Origin: Gemmobacter sp. | GTDB lineage: Bacteria > Pseudomonadota > Alphaproteobacteria > Rhodobacterales > Rhodobacteraceae | Direction: 5' to 3' | DNA: 64,000 nucleotides | Assembly (NCBI RefSeq): GCF_034676705.1 | Contig: NZ_JAUCBS010000007.1 | Span: 36,079-100,078 of the forward strand | Shown: in pieces, positions 17,814 to 26,203 of the stretch | Layout: each line of letters opens with the position of its first letter | Numbering within the stretch: position 1 is the first letter of the stretch | Made by a program: the position numbers and the translations under genes | Notes under the pieces: model-generated | What the model saw: the letters and a program-made list of their open reading frames with translations, nothing else | The model's database searches: none | What the model was told of the DNA's origin: nothing

Positions 17814-18767
17814 ATGCAAGGTCCGGTCGACACTCCCGCCGCCACCCCGCCGAAAACCCTGTGGCAACGCATCGCCGACAGCGACGTGTTCTTTTCCTGG
17901 ACCCGCTCGCCCATCACCATCGTCGCCTCGGTCGTGGCGCTGGCGCTGGTCCTGATGGCGGTGCTGGCGCCCGTGCTGGCGCCGCATACCCCGTTCGATC
18001 CGGCCACCATCGACCTGATGGATGGCTTTACCCAACCCTTTGGCGACTCGTTCTCGGGCAAGACCTATCTGTTCGGCACCGACGATCAGGGGCGCGACCT
18101 CTTGTCGACCATCATGTATGGCTCGCGCGTGTCGCTGTTCGTGGGCTTTTCCGCCACGCTGTTCGCCATGGTGCTGGGCATTTCGCTGGGCCTTGCCGCC
18201 GGTTATCGCGGCGGGGTGCTGGATACGGTCATCATGCGGGTGGCCGATGTGCAGCTGTCCTTCCCCGCCATCCTGATCGCACTCCTGATCTTTGGCGTCG
18301 CCCGCGGCCTGATCCCGCCCGAGCGGCAGGAAACCACCGCGATCTGGGTGCTGATCCTGGCCATCGGCCTGTCGAACTGGGCGCAGTTCGCCCGCACCGT
18401 GCGCGGCACCACCATGGTGGAACGGCAAAAGGATTACGTCTCCGCCGCCCGCCTGCTGGGCCGCCACCCGCTGGCCATCGTCACCCGCCATGTGCTGCCC
18501 AACGTCCTTGGCCCGGTGCTGGTGATCGCCACCATCAGCCTTGCCCTGGCCATCATCGAGGAGGCGACGCTCTCCTTCCTGGGCGTCGGCGTGCCGCCCA
18601 CCCAGCCCAGCCTGGGCACGCTGATCCGCATCGGCCAGCGGTTCCTGTTTTCCGGCGAATGGTGGATCCTTGCGTTCCCCGCCTTCACGCTGATCCTGCT
18701 GGCGCTGTCGGTCAACCTGTTGGGCGACTGGCTGCGCGATGCCCTGAACCCGAGGCTGCGCAAATGA
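17814..18767 (+). CDS. dppC: ABC transporter permease (DppC/OppC type)
   Basis: 317 residues. A cytoplasmic N-tail precedes the first helix (ASVVALALVLMAVLAPVL). The family motif TDDQGRDLLSTIMYGSRVS is present, as is the EAA loop KDYVSAARLLGRHPLAIVTR. Its stop overlaps the ATPase start by four bases (ATGA), coupling their translation. Confidence 0.95.
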   Translation: MQGPVDTPAATPPKTLWQRIADSDVFFSWTRSPITIVASVVALALVLMAVLAPVLAPHTPFDPATIDLMDGFTQPFGDSFSGKTYLFGTDDQGRDLLSTIMYGSRVSLFVGFSATLFAMVLGISLGLAAGYRGGVLDTVIMRVADVQLSFPAILIALLIFGVARGLIPPERQETTAIWVLILAIGLSNWAQFARTVRGTTMVERQKDYVSAARLLGRHPLAIVTRHVLPNVLGPVLVIATISLALAIIEEATLSFLGVGVPPTQPSLGTLIRIGQRFLFSGEWWILAFPAFTLILLALSVNLLGDWLRDALNPRLRK

Positions 18768-20401
18768 CCGCCCCCATCCTGTCCGTCCGCAATCTTGTGG
18801 TCGATTTTCCGCTGCGCCGGGGCAATTTCCGCGCGCTGGATGGCGTCAGCTTCGACATTGCCCCCGGCGAGGTGCTGGGCGTTGTGGGCGAATCCGGTGC
18901 CGGCAAATCCATGACCGGCAGCGCCGTCATCGGCCTGCTGGACCCCCCCGGCCGCATCACCGGCGGCGAGGTTCACCTGACCGGCCAGCGCATCGACACC
19001 CTGCCCGGCCCCGATCTGGCCGCCCTGCGCGGCAAGCGCATCGGCATGGTGATGCAGGATCCGCTGACCTCGCTGAACCCCTTGTTCACCGTGGGCGAAC
19101 AGCTGATCGAAACCATCCGCCAGCACCTGCCCCTGTCCGAGGATCAGGCCCGCGCCCGCGCGATTTCCCTGCTGGAAGAGGCGGGGATTCCCCGCGCCGC
19201 CGAACGGATCAACGCCTATCCGCACCAGTTTTCCGGCGGCATGCGCCAGCGCGTGGTGATCGCGCTGGCCATCGCGGCCGATCCCGAACTGGTGATCGCC
19301 GATGAACCCACATCGGCGCTGGATGTGTCGGTTCAGGCGCAGATCATCAACGTTCTCAAGGACTTGTGCAAACGGCGCGGCACGGCGATCATGCTGATCA
19401 CCCATGATATGGGGGTCATCGCCCAGATCGCCGACCGCATCATGGTGATGAATGCTGGCAAGGTGGTGGAAACCGGCACGGTGGCCGACATCATCCGCCA
19501 TCCGAAACAGGATTACACCCAGCGCCTCATCGCCTCGATCCCCACGATCAGCCGGTCGGGCGATGCGCCGCCCCCTGCCCCGGCCGACAGCGGCCCCGCC
19601 TATGTCGAGGTATCGCACCTTGTGCGCGATTTCGACATGGGAACCACCATCCTCGACCGCCTGCTGCGCCGCGACAAGGGCCAGTTCCGCGCCGTCAACG
19701 ATGTGTCCTTCCGCATCGCGCGGGGCGAAACCTATGGTCTGGTCGGTGAAAGCGGATCGGGCAAATCCACCTGCGCCCGCATGATCGCCGGGTTGATCGA
19801 ACCCACCTCGGGCCGTGTCATGGTGAACGGACAGGATGTCTGGGCCGGCAGCGAAGGCGCCCGCACCCGCCGCCGCGCCGTGCAGATGATCTTTCAGGAT
19901 CCCTACGCCAGCCTCAACCCGCGCTGGCGGGTGGGCAACATCATCGCCGAACCGATCCGCGTTCTGGGCCTTGCCGCCAACGCCTCCGAGGTCGAGGACC
20001 GCGTGGCAGATCTGTTGCGCAAGGTGCGGCTGGACCCCATCGTCATGCGCAAGTTCCCGCATGAATTTTCCGGCGGCCAGCGCCAGCGCATCGCCATTGC
20101 GCGCGCGCTGTCCAGCCAGCCGGAATTCATCGTCTGCGACGAACCGACCTCGGCGCTGGATGTCTCGGTTCAGGCGCAGGTGCTGGATCTGATGGCGGAA
20201 CTGCAACAGGATTTCGGCCTGACCTATCTGCTGATCAGCCACAACCTGGCCGTCATCCGCCAGATGGCCACCAATGTCGGCGTGCTGCACAATGGCGTGC
20301 TGGTGGAAAGCGGCCCGGTGGATGCGATCTTCGATCATCCGCAGGCCGATTATACCCGCGTCCTGCTGGATGCCGTCCCCGATCTGGCCGCCATCGGCTG
20401 A
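18764..20401 (+). CDS. fused double-ATPase ABC importer protein (DppD-DppF type)
   Basis: 545 residues containing two complete ABC ATPase domains. The first has Walker A GESGAGKSM (Met in place of the usual Thr/Ser at the last position), signature FSGGMRQRVVIALA and Walker B LVIADEPTSALDVS. The second has GESGSGKST, FSGGQRQRIAIARA and FIVCDEPTSALDVS. Both show the oligopeptide-type C-terminal tail (DYTQRLIASIP, DYTRVLLDAVP). The fusion replaces separate DppD and DppF subunits, as in YejF/GsiA-type systems. Confidence 0.95.
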   Translation: MTAPILSVRNLVVDFPLRRGNFRALDGVSFDIAPGEVLGVVGESGAGKSMTGSAVIGLLDPPGRITGGEVHLTGQRIDTLPGPDLAALRGKRIGMVMQDPLTSLNPLFTVGEQLIETIRQHLPLSEDQARARAISLLEEAGIPRAAERINAYPHQFSGGMRQRVVIALAIAADPELVIADEPTSALDVSVQAQIINVLKDLCKRRGTAIMLITHDMGVIAQIADRIMVMNAGKVVETGTVADIIRHPKQDYTQRLIASIPTISRSGDAPPPAPADSGPAYVEVSHLVRDFDMGTTILDRLLRRDKGQFRAVNDVSFRIARGETYGLVGESGSGKSTCARMIAGLIEPTSGRVMVNGQDVWAGSEGARTRRRAVQMIFQDPYASLNPRWRVGNIIAEPIRVLGLAANASEVEDRVADLLRKVRLDPIVMRKFPHEFSGGQRQRIAIARALSSQPEFIVCDEPTSALDVSVQAQVLDLMAELQQDFGLTYLLISHNLAVIRQMATNVGVLHNGVLVESGPVDAIFDHPQADYTRVLLDAVPDLAAIG

Positions 20402-20407
20402 TCCTGC

Positions 20408-20436
20408 CGGCACCCCGCCTGCCCGGCGGGGTGCCG
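20408..20436 (+). terminator. strong hairpin after the dipeptide-type importer operon
   Basis: A perfect 12-bp stem (CGGCACCCCGCC at 20408-20419, complement at 20425-20436) closes a five-base loop six bases after the ATPase stop. No U-run follows, so it may act as an mRNA 3' stabiliser or as an imperfect terminator. Confidence 0.6.
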
Positions 20437-20505
20437 ATTGCGTGATCGGCGGAACTGTTTGCGCCGCCCGTTCGTTATCCTGCAAAGTCACCAGCAGGAT
20501 CCGCC

Positions 20506-22383
20506 ATGCGCCGCAGCACCCCCAGGAACCGCACAGCCCTTGTCCTGTCGACAGCCCTAGTCCTGTCGCTGGCCCCCCGGCCCGGCGCCGCCCAGGTGAC
20601 CGATCCCGATGCGCTGGCCCTGTTCACCCCCGAGGTGGCCCGCTGCCTGGAAACCGGCGCCCCGGCCGATTGCGACCCCCACCGTGTCCCCCTTGCGGCC
20701 TGCGCCGCCGATCCCACCGCCGAAATCTGCACGCCGCTGCTGGCCACCCCCGAAACCACGCTGGCCGATCCCGCGGCGCTTGATCGCCTGCGCGGCACGC
20801 TGGCAGCCTTTGCCAGCACCGAGGTCACCGAAACCGCCCCCGCCCGCCCCGATGCAGAGCCTGCAGAACGTCCCGAACGGCCGGATAGAGCCGAAAAGCG
20901 CGCCGCCCAACCTGATGCAACCGAGGCGCCAAAGGCCCGCCCGAAACGCGAAGCGGCCGCCCAGCCGGAACCAGCCACGGATCCGGCGGCAACCGCCGAG
21001 ACCCCCAAGCCGCGCCCGAAGCGCGACGCCGCCCCGTCAGCAGAGGCCGAGGGCGCCAAACCCGAACCCAAGGCCCCCAAACAGCGCCCGGCCCGCGACC
21101 AGCGCGCGCCCGAAGCCGATGCCAAGGCCGAAGCCGACGAGGCCGCCCGCCTGCTGCGCAAGGCCGAGGCGGCGGAACCCACCGCCAGCACCGCGCCCGA
21201 AGTGATCGAAGAGGCCATCGCCGACGCAGCACCCCGCCCGCCCGAACCCCCTGCCCCCGACCTCAGCGCCCAGGATCGCGCCCGGGTCGAGGAACTCAGC
21301 CGCCAGCCCGAGGTGGCGACCGCGCTCGACGTTCTGGGCGCCGCTGCCACCGGCCGCGATACCCCGCCCAGCCGCAGCGAACCGGCCGAGGTGGTGCAGG
21401 ACAAGATCGCCCCCGAAACGATCCGGCGCAGCACCGAGGATTTCGGCTCGCGCCTCAGCCTGCAACCCGAAGCCGCGCCCGAAGGCCGCTCGCGCCGCGA
21501 ACGCGATCTGGAACGCGCCGGACTGGCCGCCCTGGGCGCGCTGGCCATCGGCATGATGGTCAACGACAACCGCGTGGTCGCCCGCGCCGACGACCGGGTG
21601 ATCCTGCAAGGCGAAGACGGCGCGCTTCAGGTCTGGCGCGACGATGACGCCATCCTGCAATCCGATGGCGGCACCCGGCGGATCGAACGCTACGCCGATG
21701 GAACCACGGTGTCGGAATGGCAGCGCCAGGACGGCAGCCGCGTTCTGACGGTGCGCGATGCGACCGGCCGCGTGCTCAGCCGCCAGCGCGTGCTGGCCGA
21801 TGGAACCACCGTGCCGCTGTTCGACGATGCCGCGCGGGTCGAACCGATCGACGTATCCACCCTGCCCGACATGCGCTACCGCGAACTGCGCCTGACCGAA
21901 GGCACCGACCCCGACCGTGCGCTGGCCCTGCTGGATCGGGCCGAGGCCGATGCCCGCGCGGTGGACCGCCGCTTTTCGCTGCGCCAGATCCGCGAGCTGC
22001 GCCCCGTGCGCGAACTGGTGCCGGTTCTCAGCCCCGATCCGATCACCTTTCAGACCGGCCAGGCCAATATCCGCGCCGACGAGGTGCCGAAGCTGTTGCA
22101 GGTCGGCCGGGTCATCGAGCGGCTGATCGAGCGTGATCCGTCGGAGCTGTTCCTGATCGAGGGACATACCGATGCGGTCGGGGCGGCGGCCTATAACCTG
22201 GGGCTGTCGGACCGGCGGGCGGAATCGGTCGCGCTGGCGCTGACGGAGTTTTTCCGCATTCCGCCAGAAAACCTGATCGTGCAGGGCTATGGCGAAAGCT
22301 ACCTGCGCGTTGCGACCGATCTGTCCGAAGAACGCAACCGCCGCGTCGTCATGCGCCGGATCACGCCGCTGTTGCCGCAGTAA
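20506..22383 (+). CDS. OmpA family outer-membrane/peptidoglycan-associated protein with long charged linker
   Basis: 625 residues. A signal peptide (TALVLSTALVLSLAP, cut near PGAAQ) is followed by a long Ala/Pro/Lys/Glu linker (about 105-260) with repeated KxRPKR-like units. A hydrophobic GLAALGALAIGMM segment (about 343-355) follows, then repeating short beta units (ADGTTVSEWQRQDGSR, LADGTTVPLFDD). The C-terminus is an OmpA peptidoglycan-binding domain with FQTGQANIRADEVPKL, IEGHTDAVGAAAYN and LSDRRAESVA. The linker could span the periplasm or wall. It is a stand-alone gene between the importer and repABC. Confidence 0.88.
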   Translation: MRRSTPRNRTALVLSTALVLSLAPRPGAAQVTDPDALALFTPEVARCLETGAPADCDPHRVPLAACAADPTAEICTPLLATPETTLADPAALDRLRGTLAAFASTEVTETAPARPDAEPAERPERPDRAEKRAAQPDATEAPKARPKREAAAQPEPATDPAATAETPKPRPKRDAAPSAEAEGAKPEPKAPKQRPARDQRAPEADAKAEADEAARLLRKAEAAEPTASTAPEVIEEAIADAAPRPPEPPAPDLSAQDRARVEELSRQPEVATALDVLGAAATGRDTPPSRSEPAEVVQDKIAPETIRRSTEDFGSRLSLQPEAAPEGRSRRERDLERAGLAALGALAIGMMVNDNRVVARADDRVILQGEDGALQVWRDDDAILQSDGGTRRIERYADGTTVSEWQRQDGSRVLTVRDATGRVLSRQRVLADGTTVPLFDDAARVEPIDVSTLPDMRYRELRLTEGTDPDRALALLDRAEADARAVDRRFSLRQIRELRPVRELVPVLSPDPITFQTGQANIRADEVPKLLQVGRVIERLIERDPSELFLIEGHTDAVGAAAYNLGLSDRRAESVALALTEFFRIPPENLIVQGYGESYLRVATDLSEERNRRVVMRRITPLLPQ

Positions 22384-22400
22384 GGACGGCCCTAAGAAAA

Positions 22401-22416
22401 GTTGACAGCTGTCAAC
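22401..22416. repeat. parS centromere site 1
   Basis: GTTGACAGCTGTCAAC is a perfect palindrome and fits the described repABC parS consensus GTTNNCNGCNGNNAAC at every fixed position. Flanking AAAA and TTTT extend the symmetry to 22397-22420. RepB should bind it for partitioning. Confidence 0.9.
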
Positions 22417-22458
22417 TTTTGCAACGCCCCGTCTGTTCGCCACCTGACGATGGTGAAA

Positions 22459-22474
22459 GTTGACAGCTGTCAAC
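22459..22474. repeat. parS centromere site 2
   Basis: The same 16-bp palindrome as site 1, 58 bp away, with AAA/TTT flanks. It lies in the short non-coding gap between the OmpA-family gene and the repC stop. Confidence 0.9.
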
Positions 22475-22504
22475 TTTTTCGCCCCCCACGTTCCCTTGGC
22501 AAAA

Positions 22505-22520
22505 GTTGACAGCTGTCAAC
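22505..22520. repeat. parS centromere site 3, overlapping the repC stop codon
   Basis: A third identical 16-bp palindrome, 46 bp from site 2, with AAAA/TTTT flanks. The TGA of repC (22516-22518) lies inside it, so the centromere site and the last codons of the initiator gene are the same DNA. Confidence 0.9.
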
Positions 22521-23712
22521 TTTTGCCAACCCGGCCATCGTCGCGCAGCAGCGCCATGATCATCGGCCCGGGGCTGAAGCCGCCATTGGCCGCCCGGGCA
22601 GAAAGTGCGCGCAGATAGCCGCCCGGATTGCTGATCCGGCCGAAGCGTTGCAGCATGGCGGAAACCGCGATGGCGGCGGTTTCCGGGCCCATGACCTCTT
22701 GCGCCTCGGCCCAGGCCGAAGCGGAAATGCCCATCATGCCGCGCAGCTCGGCAGCGGTTGCCACCAGATCGTGCCAGCTGGCCAAGTTGTTGCGGGCATA
22801 GGGCCGGATCTCGGGACAGGCTTTCACAACAAGATGAAGGGGAAGTTGCGGCAGCGTGCGGTCGGCAACAGGATCGGGTCCGGGTGCATCAGGGTCGGCC
22901 TTTGCCAGCTCTTGGCAAGGTTCAAGATCGGAAGAGTCTGGGTTTGAATTTGTATGGTGACGCCCGGAATGGGCGGCAGAGCCGGCCATAGTATCGGTTT
23001 TCAGGGCCAGCATCGCCGTAAGGGCGCGCAGGATATCCACAGCCTGATCGCCAAGCGCCGCGACCGCTTCGGCATCCAGCTTGCGGCGCAGGGCGGCGCG
23101 GATCGGGGCAAGGCGCGCCTCGATCCCGTCCCAGTCGCCGGGCAGGGCGGCATCGCGGCCATAGGCCAGCAGCTTGGCCGCATCGCGCAGCCGCAGGACC
23201 AGCGCTTCGCGGGCGAGGCGCAGCGCCTCGGCGGCGGCGGTGACGCGGGCGGCGATGACGGCAATCTCGTCGGCGCGCACCAGCAGCGGGCGCAGGTCAA
23301 AGCCGTAGGCCTGCGCCAGCGCGCCGTCCCTGGCGCGGCGGGCGTAGCGTTTGCCATTCGGACTGTCCTGGCGCCAGATCACCCCGGCGGTGACCAGTGC
23401 GGCCAGATGGCGGCGCAGGGTGCTTTCCGCCATGCCATGCGCGCGGTCCGACAGCGTGGCGTTGGACGGAAACACCACCAGCGGCGCGCCATCCTCCAGC
23501 AGCTTGCCGGGCAGGAAGGTGAGCAGCGCATAGAGCACCGACAGGTCGCGGTCGGTCAGGCCAAAGGCGGCGCGGGCCGTGCGCAAGTCGTTGAACAGCG
23601 ACCATTTGTCGATACGGGGCAGGGCAGGGGCGCCGGTGCCCTGCTGGCGCGCTGCCAACAGGCCAGAGGTCACCGGCTGCCGCCCGAAAGGCGTCAGGGA
23701 AACATGCTGCAT
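22516..23712 (-). CDS. repC: RepC replication initiator of a repABC replicon
   Basis: 398 residues. RepC landmarks are present: WSLFNDLRTARAAFGLTDRDLSVLYALLTF near the N-terminus (residues 37-67), the NATLSDRAHGMAESTLRRHL winged-helix region (83-102), and a C-terminal domain ending in ISNPGGYLRALSARA. RepC is the essential initiator and acts on an origin inside its own coding sequence. The start has no clear ribosome site, as expected for a gene whose translation is restrained by the countertranscript RNA encoded in the 159-bp gap upstream. The 3' end runs into a parS palindrome. Confidence 0.95.
   Translation of the reverse strand: MQHVSLTPFGRQPVTSGLLAARQQGTGAPALPRIDKWSLFNDLRTARAAFGLTDRDLSVLYALLTFLPGKLLEDGAPLVVFPSNATLSDRAHGMAESTLRRHLAALVTAGVIWRQDSPNGKRYARRARDGALAQAYGFDLRPLLVRADEIAVIAARVTAAAEALRLAREALVLRLRDAAKLLAYGRDAALPGDWDGIEARLAPIRAALRRKLDAEAVAALGDQAVDILRALTAMLALKTDTMAGSAAHSGRHHTNSNPDSSDLEPCQELAKADPDAPGPDPVADRTLPQLPLHLVVKACPEIRPYARNNLASWHDLVATAAELRGMMGISASAWAEAQEVMGPETAAIAVSAMLQRFGRISNPGGYLRALSARAANGGFSPGPMIMALLRDDGRVGKS
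22900..22990. other. oriV: probable origin region inside repC
   Basis: In repABC plasmids the origin is an A+T-rich stretch within repC. The most A+T-rich segment visible in this repC is near 22,920-22,960 (around GGGTTTGAATTTGTATGG). The placement rests on family knowledge and local composition only. Confidence 0.35.
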
Positions 23713-23757
23713 GGGATATCACGGGACAAAACTTCCCCGGCCACGCGAATCGCGCGG

Positions 23758-23846
23758 TTGACAGCCGGACGTCCAAAGCCTATTCCTTGAGGTGCTAGAT
23801 CAAGAACGGGCCCTTCGGGACATCAGTCCTGGGGGGTCTTTTCGTT
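23758..23846 (+). ncRNA. ctRNA: antisense countertranscript RNA of repABC (incompatibility RNA)
   Basis: On the strand opposite repABC, within the repB-repC gap, a near-consensus promoter is visible: TTGACA (23758-23763), a 17-bp spacer and TATTCC (23781-23786). Transcription would start near 23793. It would end at a GC-rich stem (GGAC-ATCA-GTCC with outer CCC/GGG pairs) followed by TCTTTTCGTTTT (about 23838-23848), giving an RNA of about 50-55 nt. RNAs of this size and place repress repC translation in this plasmid family and set copy number and incompatibility. Confidence 0.75.
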
Positions 23847-23871
23847 TTGGCCGGTCGTGCCTCCTTTCCGG

Positions 23872-24831
23872 TTAGCCCGCATCCTCGGGCGGGTGGGATT
23901 TCTGCCAGTCGGCGTGCAGCGCCGGCAGGTTGTCCAGCAGCCAATCTTCAAACCCGTCGGTATTGGCGAGCCGGAGTTTCAGCGTGCAGAAGTTGCGGTC
24001 GAACTTTACCTGACCCAGCGGCAGGCCATCGGCGGCAAACACCCGGCGGGGTTCCTGCGGCGTGGCGCCAGCGCGACGGCGGCGGTTGCGCAGGGTGATC
24101 AGGTAATCCCAGGCGGCCTGAAAGCGGTCGTCCGACCGGGGCGAGGCGGCGTTGACGGTGATCATCGGGGCCACATCCTCGGCCTCGACCTCGGTATAGG
24201 CGATCAGATCGGCAAGGGCTGTCCAGCGGTCGCGGCCGACCGAAGGGGCGGCACCGATGGTGGCGATCAGGTCGGGCGGGATGCGTTCGGCGACCGACAG
24301 CATCCGGCTGACCAGCGTCTTGTCGACCGACAGCGCATCGCAAATCACCTTGCGCTCGTAGCCGTGCTGTTCCATCTGGCGGGCGAAATTGACCTTTTCG
24401 ATAAAGGACAGATCGCGGCGGGCGGTGTTTTCCTGCCCCTGCGCCAGCACCAGTTCGCGGTCATCCAGATCGCGGATCAGCGCCTTGACCGGCTGGCCAA
24501 GGTCTCGCATGGCGAGCACGCGGCGGCGGCCATAGACGATCTGGAAGCGGCCGTCGATTTCAGGATGCGGGCGGACCAGCACGGGCACCTGCTGGCCATA
24601 TTCGGCGATCGAGGCGCGCAGGGTGCTATCCTCGGCCTCATCCGTCTCCAGCCGGTCGGTCAGGCCGCCGGCGTCGATCATCGCGGGGTCGAGTTCGACC
24701 ACCGCGCGGGCCTTGAGATCGGCGATGGAGCGGGAAACCGCCCCGATGGCGCCGCGGGTGGGACGCTGGGGCAGGTCGGCCGGTTCGGCCGGCTGGCCCA
24801 TCAGACCTTTCAGAACATCCTTGCGTGCCAT
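23872..24831 (-). CDS. repB: RepB, ParB-family partition protein
   Basis: 319 residues from ATG 24831, which overlaps the repA stop by one base (TGATG); an ATG 12 bp further upstream is possible. A ParB-like N-terminal domain is visible (QQVPVLVRPHPEIDGRFQIV, YGRRRVLAMRDLG), then HTH residues KVICDALSVDKTLVSRMLSV for parS recognition, and a C-terminal dimerisation part. It binds the three parS palindromes downstream of repC and works with RepA in segregation. Confidence 0.95.
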   Translation of the reverse strand: MARKDVLKGLMGQPAEPADLPQRPTRGAIGAVSRSIADLKARAVVELDPAMIDAGGLTDRLETDEAEDSTLRASIAEYGQQVPVLVRPHPEIDGRFQIVYGRRRVLAMRDLGQPVKALIRDLDDRELVLAQGQENTARRDLSFIEKVNFARQMEQHGYERKVICDALSVDKTLVSRMLSVAERIPPDLIATIGAAPSVGRDRWTALADLIAYTEVEAEDVAPMITVNAASPRSDDRFQAAWDYLITLRNRRRRAGATPQEPRRVFAADGLPLGQVKFDRNFCTLKLRLANTDGFEDWLLDNLPALHADWQKSHPPEDAG

Positions 24832-26009
24832 CAGCGCCCCCATGCCGTCTGGATCAGGCCCTCGATCTCGCCGTTCACGGCGTTCAGGCTTTCCATCGCG
24901 CGTTCATAGGTGGCGCGGGTGAAATCGGCCTTGTCCACCTCGTAGAGCGTCTGCTTGGTCAGCCCGGCATCGGAAATCGCGGTGGATTTCAGGACGGGGT
25001 GGTTCAGCACATGGTCACCGAACAGGCTGCGCATGAAGCTGACCATCTGGTTCTGCGGCCCGTCGCCGGGTTCATAGCGGGTGACCAGATAGCGCAGCCA
25101 GTCATAGTTCATGTTGCCACCGGCATCGGCGACGACGCCCAGCAGGTTCGAGGTCATCAGCAGGAACTGGCACATCGACATGACGTCCAGCATCTGCGGA
25201 TGCACGGTGACCAGAACGGCGGTGGCGGCGGAAAGTGCGCTCATCGTCAGGAACCCCAGCTGCGGCGGGCAGTCGATGACGACGACGTCATAGTCTGCTT
25301 CGACCGTTGCCAAGGCTTCCGAGATTCTGGTGAAGAAAAGGTTACCGCCCCGTACGGCCAAGGCGCGCGGGGTATCGTGTTCGAACTCCATCAGTTCGAG
25401 GTTGCCGGGCACGATATCCAGATTGGTGAAATAGGTCGGCCGGATGATGTCGCGCAGCGGCACCGGATCGTCGTAGCGGATCGCATCGTACAGCGTGCCG
25501 CCGTCGATCAGGTCGAATTCCGGCTGATAGCCGTGCAGGGCGGAAAAGCTGGCCTGCGGGTCAAGGTCGATGGCCAGCACGCGGTAGCCATCCAGCGCCA
25601 GTTTCTGCGCCAGATGGGCCGAGGTGGTGGTTTTCCCCGACCCGCCCTTGAAGTTGATGACGGTGATCACCTGCAGATGGTCACCCGTGCGGCGGCCGGG
25701 CAGATAGGTGCCGGGCGTCTTGGTGCCCTGTTCCAGCAGGCGGCGCAGATCCATGATATCGGCCGAGGAATAGAGCCGCCGGCCGCCGGCGCCGGTTTCC
25801 GGCTGGGGGCCCCGCCCTTCAAGGCTGAGCTTGCGCAGATAGGCATCCTTGACGCCCAGCAGCCCCGCCACCTCGCCGCTGGTGAACCGGCGCAGTTCCT
25901 TGCGCGCGTCGGGGGGGAACAGCTGCGAGCGGTGCGCCATCAGCCGTTCGGACAGCCGCGCGGCATGGTCGCCGACCAGCCGGTCAATACGTTCGTTGGA
26001 CTGTGCCAT
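24831..26009 (-). CDS. repA: RepA, ParA-family partition ATPase
   Basis: About 392 residues. The N-terminal region has an HTH-like segment (SGEVAGLLGVKDAYLRKLSL) typical of RepA autoregulation. The deviant Walker A is NFKGGSGKTTTSAH, followed by AIDLDPQASFSALHG and DYDVVVIDCPPQLGF. ATG 26009 was preferred; a GTG two codons upstream (26015) is the alternative. RepA drives plasmid segregation with RepB and represses the operon. It is the first gene of repABC. Confidence 0.95.
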   Translation of the reverse strand: MAQSNERIDRLVGDHAARLSERLMAHRSQLFPPDARKELRRFTSGEVAGLLGVKDAYLRKLSLEGRGPQPETGAGGRRLYSSADIMDLRRLLEQGTKTPGTYLPGRRTGDHLQVITVINFKGGSGKTTTSAHLAQKLALDGYRVLAIDLDPQASFSALHGYQPEFDLIDGGTLYDAIRYDDPVPLRDIIRPTYFTNLDIVPGNLELMEFEHDTPRALAVRGGNLFFTRISEALATVEADYDVVVIDCPPQLGFLTMSALSAATAVLVTVHPQMLDVMSMCQFLLMTSNLLGVVADAGGNMNYDWLRYLVTRYEPGDGPQNQMVSFMRSLFGDHVLNHPVLKSTAISDAGLTKQTLYEVDKADFTRATYERAMESLNAVNGEIEGLIQTAWGR

Positions 26010-26015
26010 CTTCAC

Positions 26016-26093
26016 TGCGCCACTTCACTGCCCTGTGCCGTTTGTTACGGCTTTTTCCGGGTTTTTCACCCTATGGCGTAAGTGAATGGCGCA
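26016..26093. promoter_or_regulatory. inverted repeat in the repA upstream region
   Basis: TGCGCCACTTCACTG (26016-26030) is matched in inverted orientation by AGTGAATGGCGCA (26081-26093) with a single one-base gap. The arms flank about 50 bp that should contain the repABC promoter. RepA of this family represses its own operon by binding the promoter region, so this is a candidate operator. Confidence 0.4.
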
Positions 26094-26203
26094 AGACCGG
26101 GATTCGGGCAAGATCTTTCTTCACGATCTTGTAAAACCGGCACCCGGGGGCACAAGACCTGCGATGGCTTGTCTGGCAGCCGGGCTTGCTGTCTTATCAG
26201 GAT

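Noticed and set aside
22397..22524. Three spaced identical palindromes, considered as a short CRISPR array
   Set aside because: The spacers are of unequal length, the repeat is only 16 bp and fully palindromic, and it fits the repABC parS consensus next to repC.
22925..22936. AGATCGGAAGAG, identical to the start of a common sequencing adapter
   Set aside because: The bases are in frame within repC and the reading frame continues normally on both sides, so it is a chance match and not leftover adapter.
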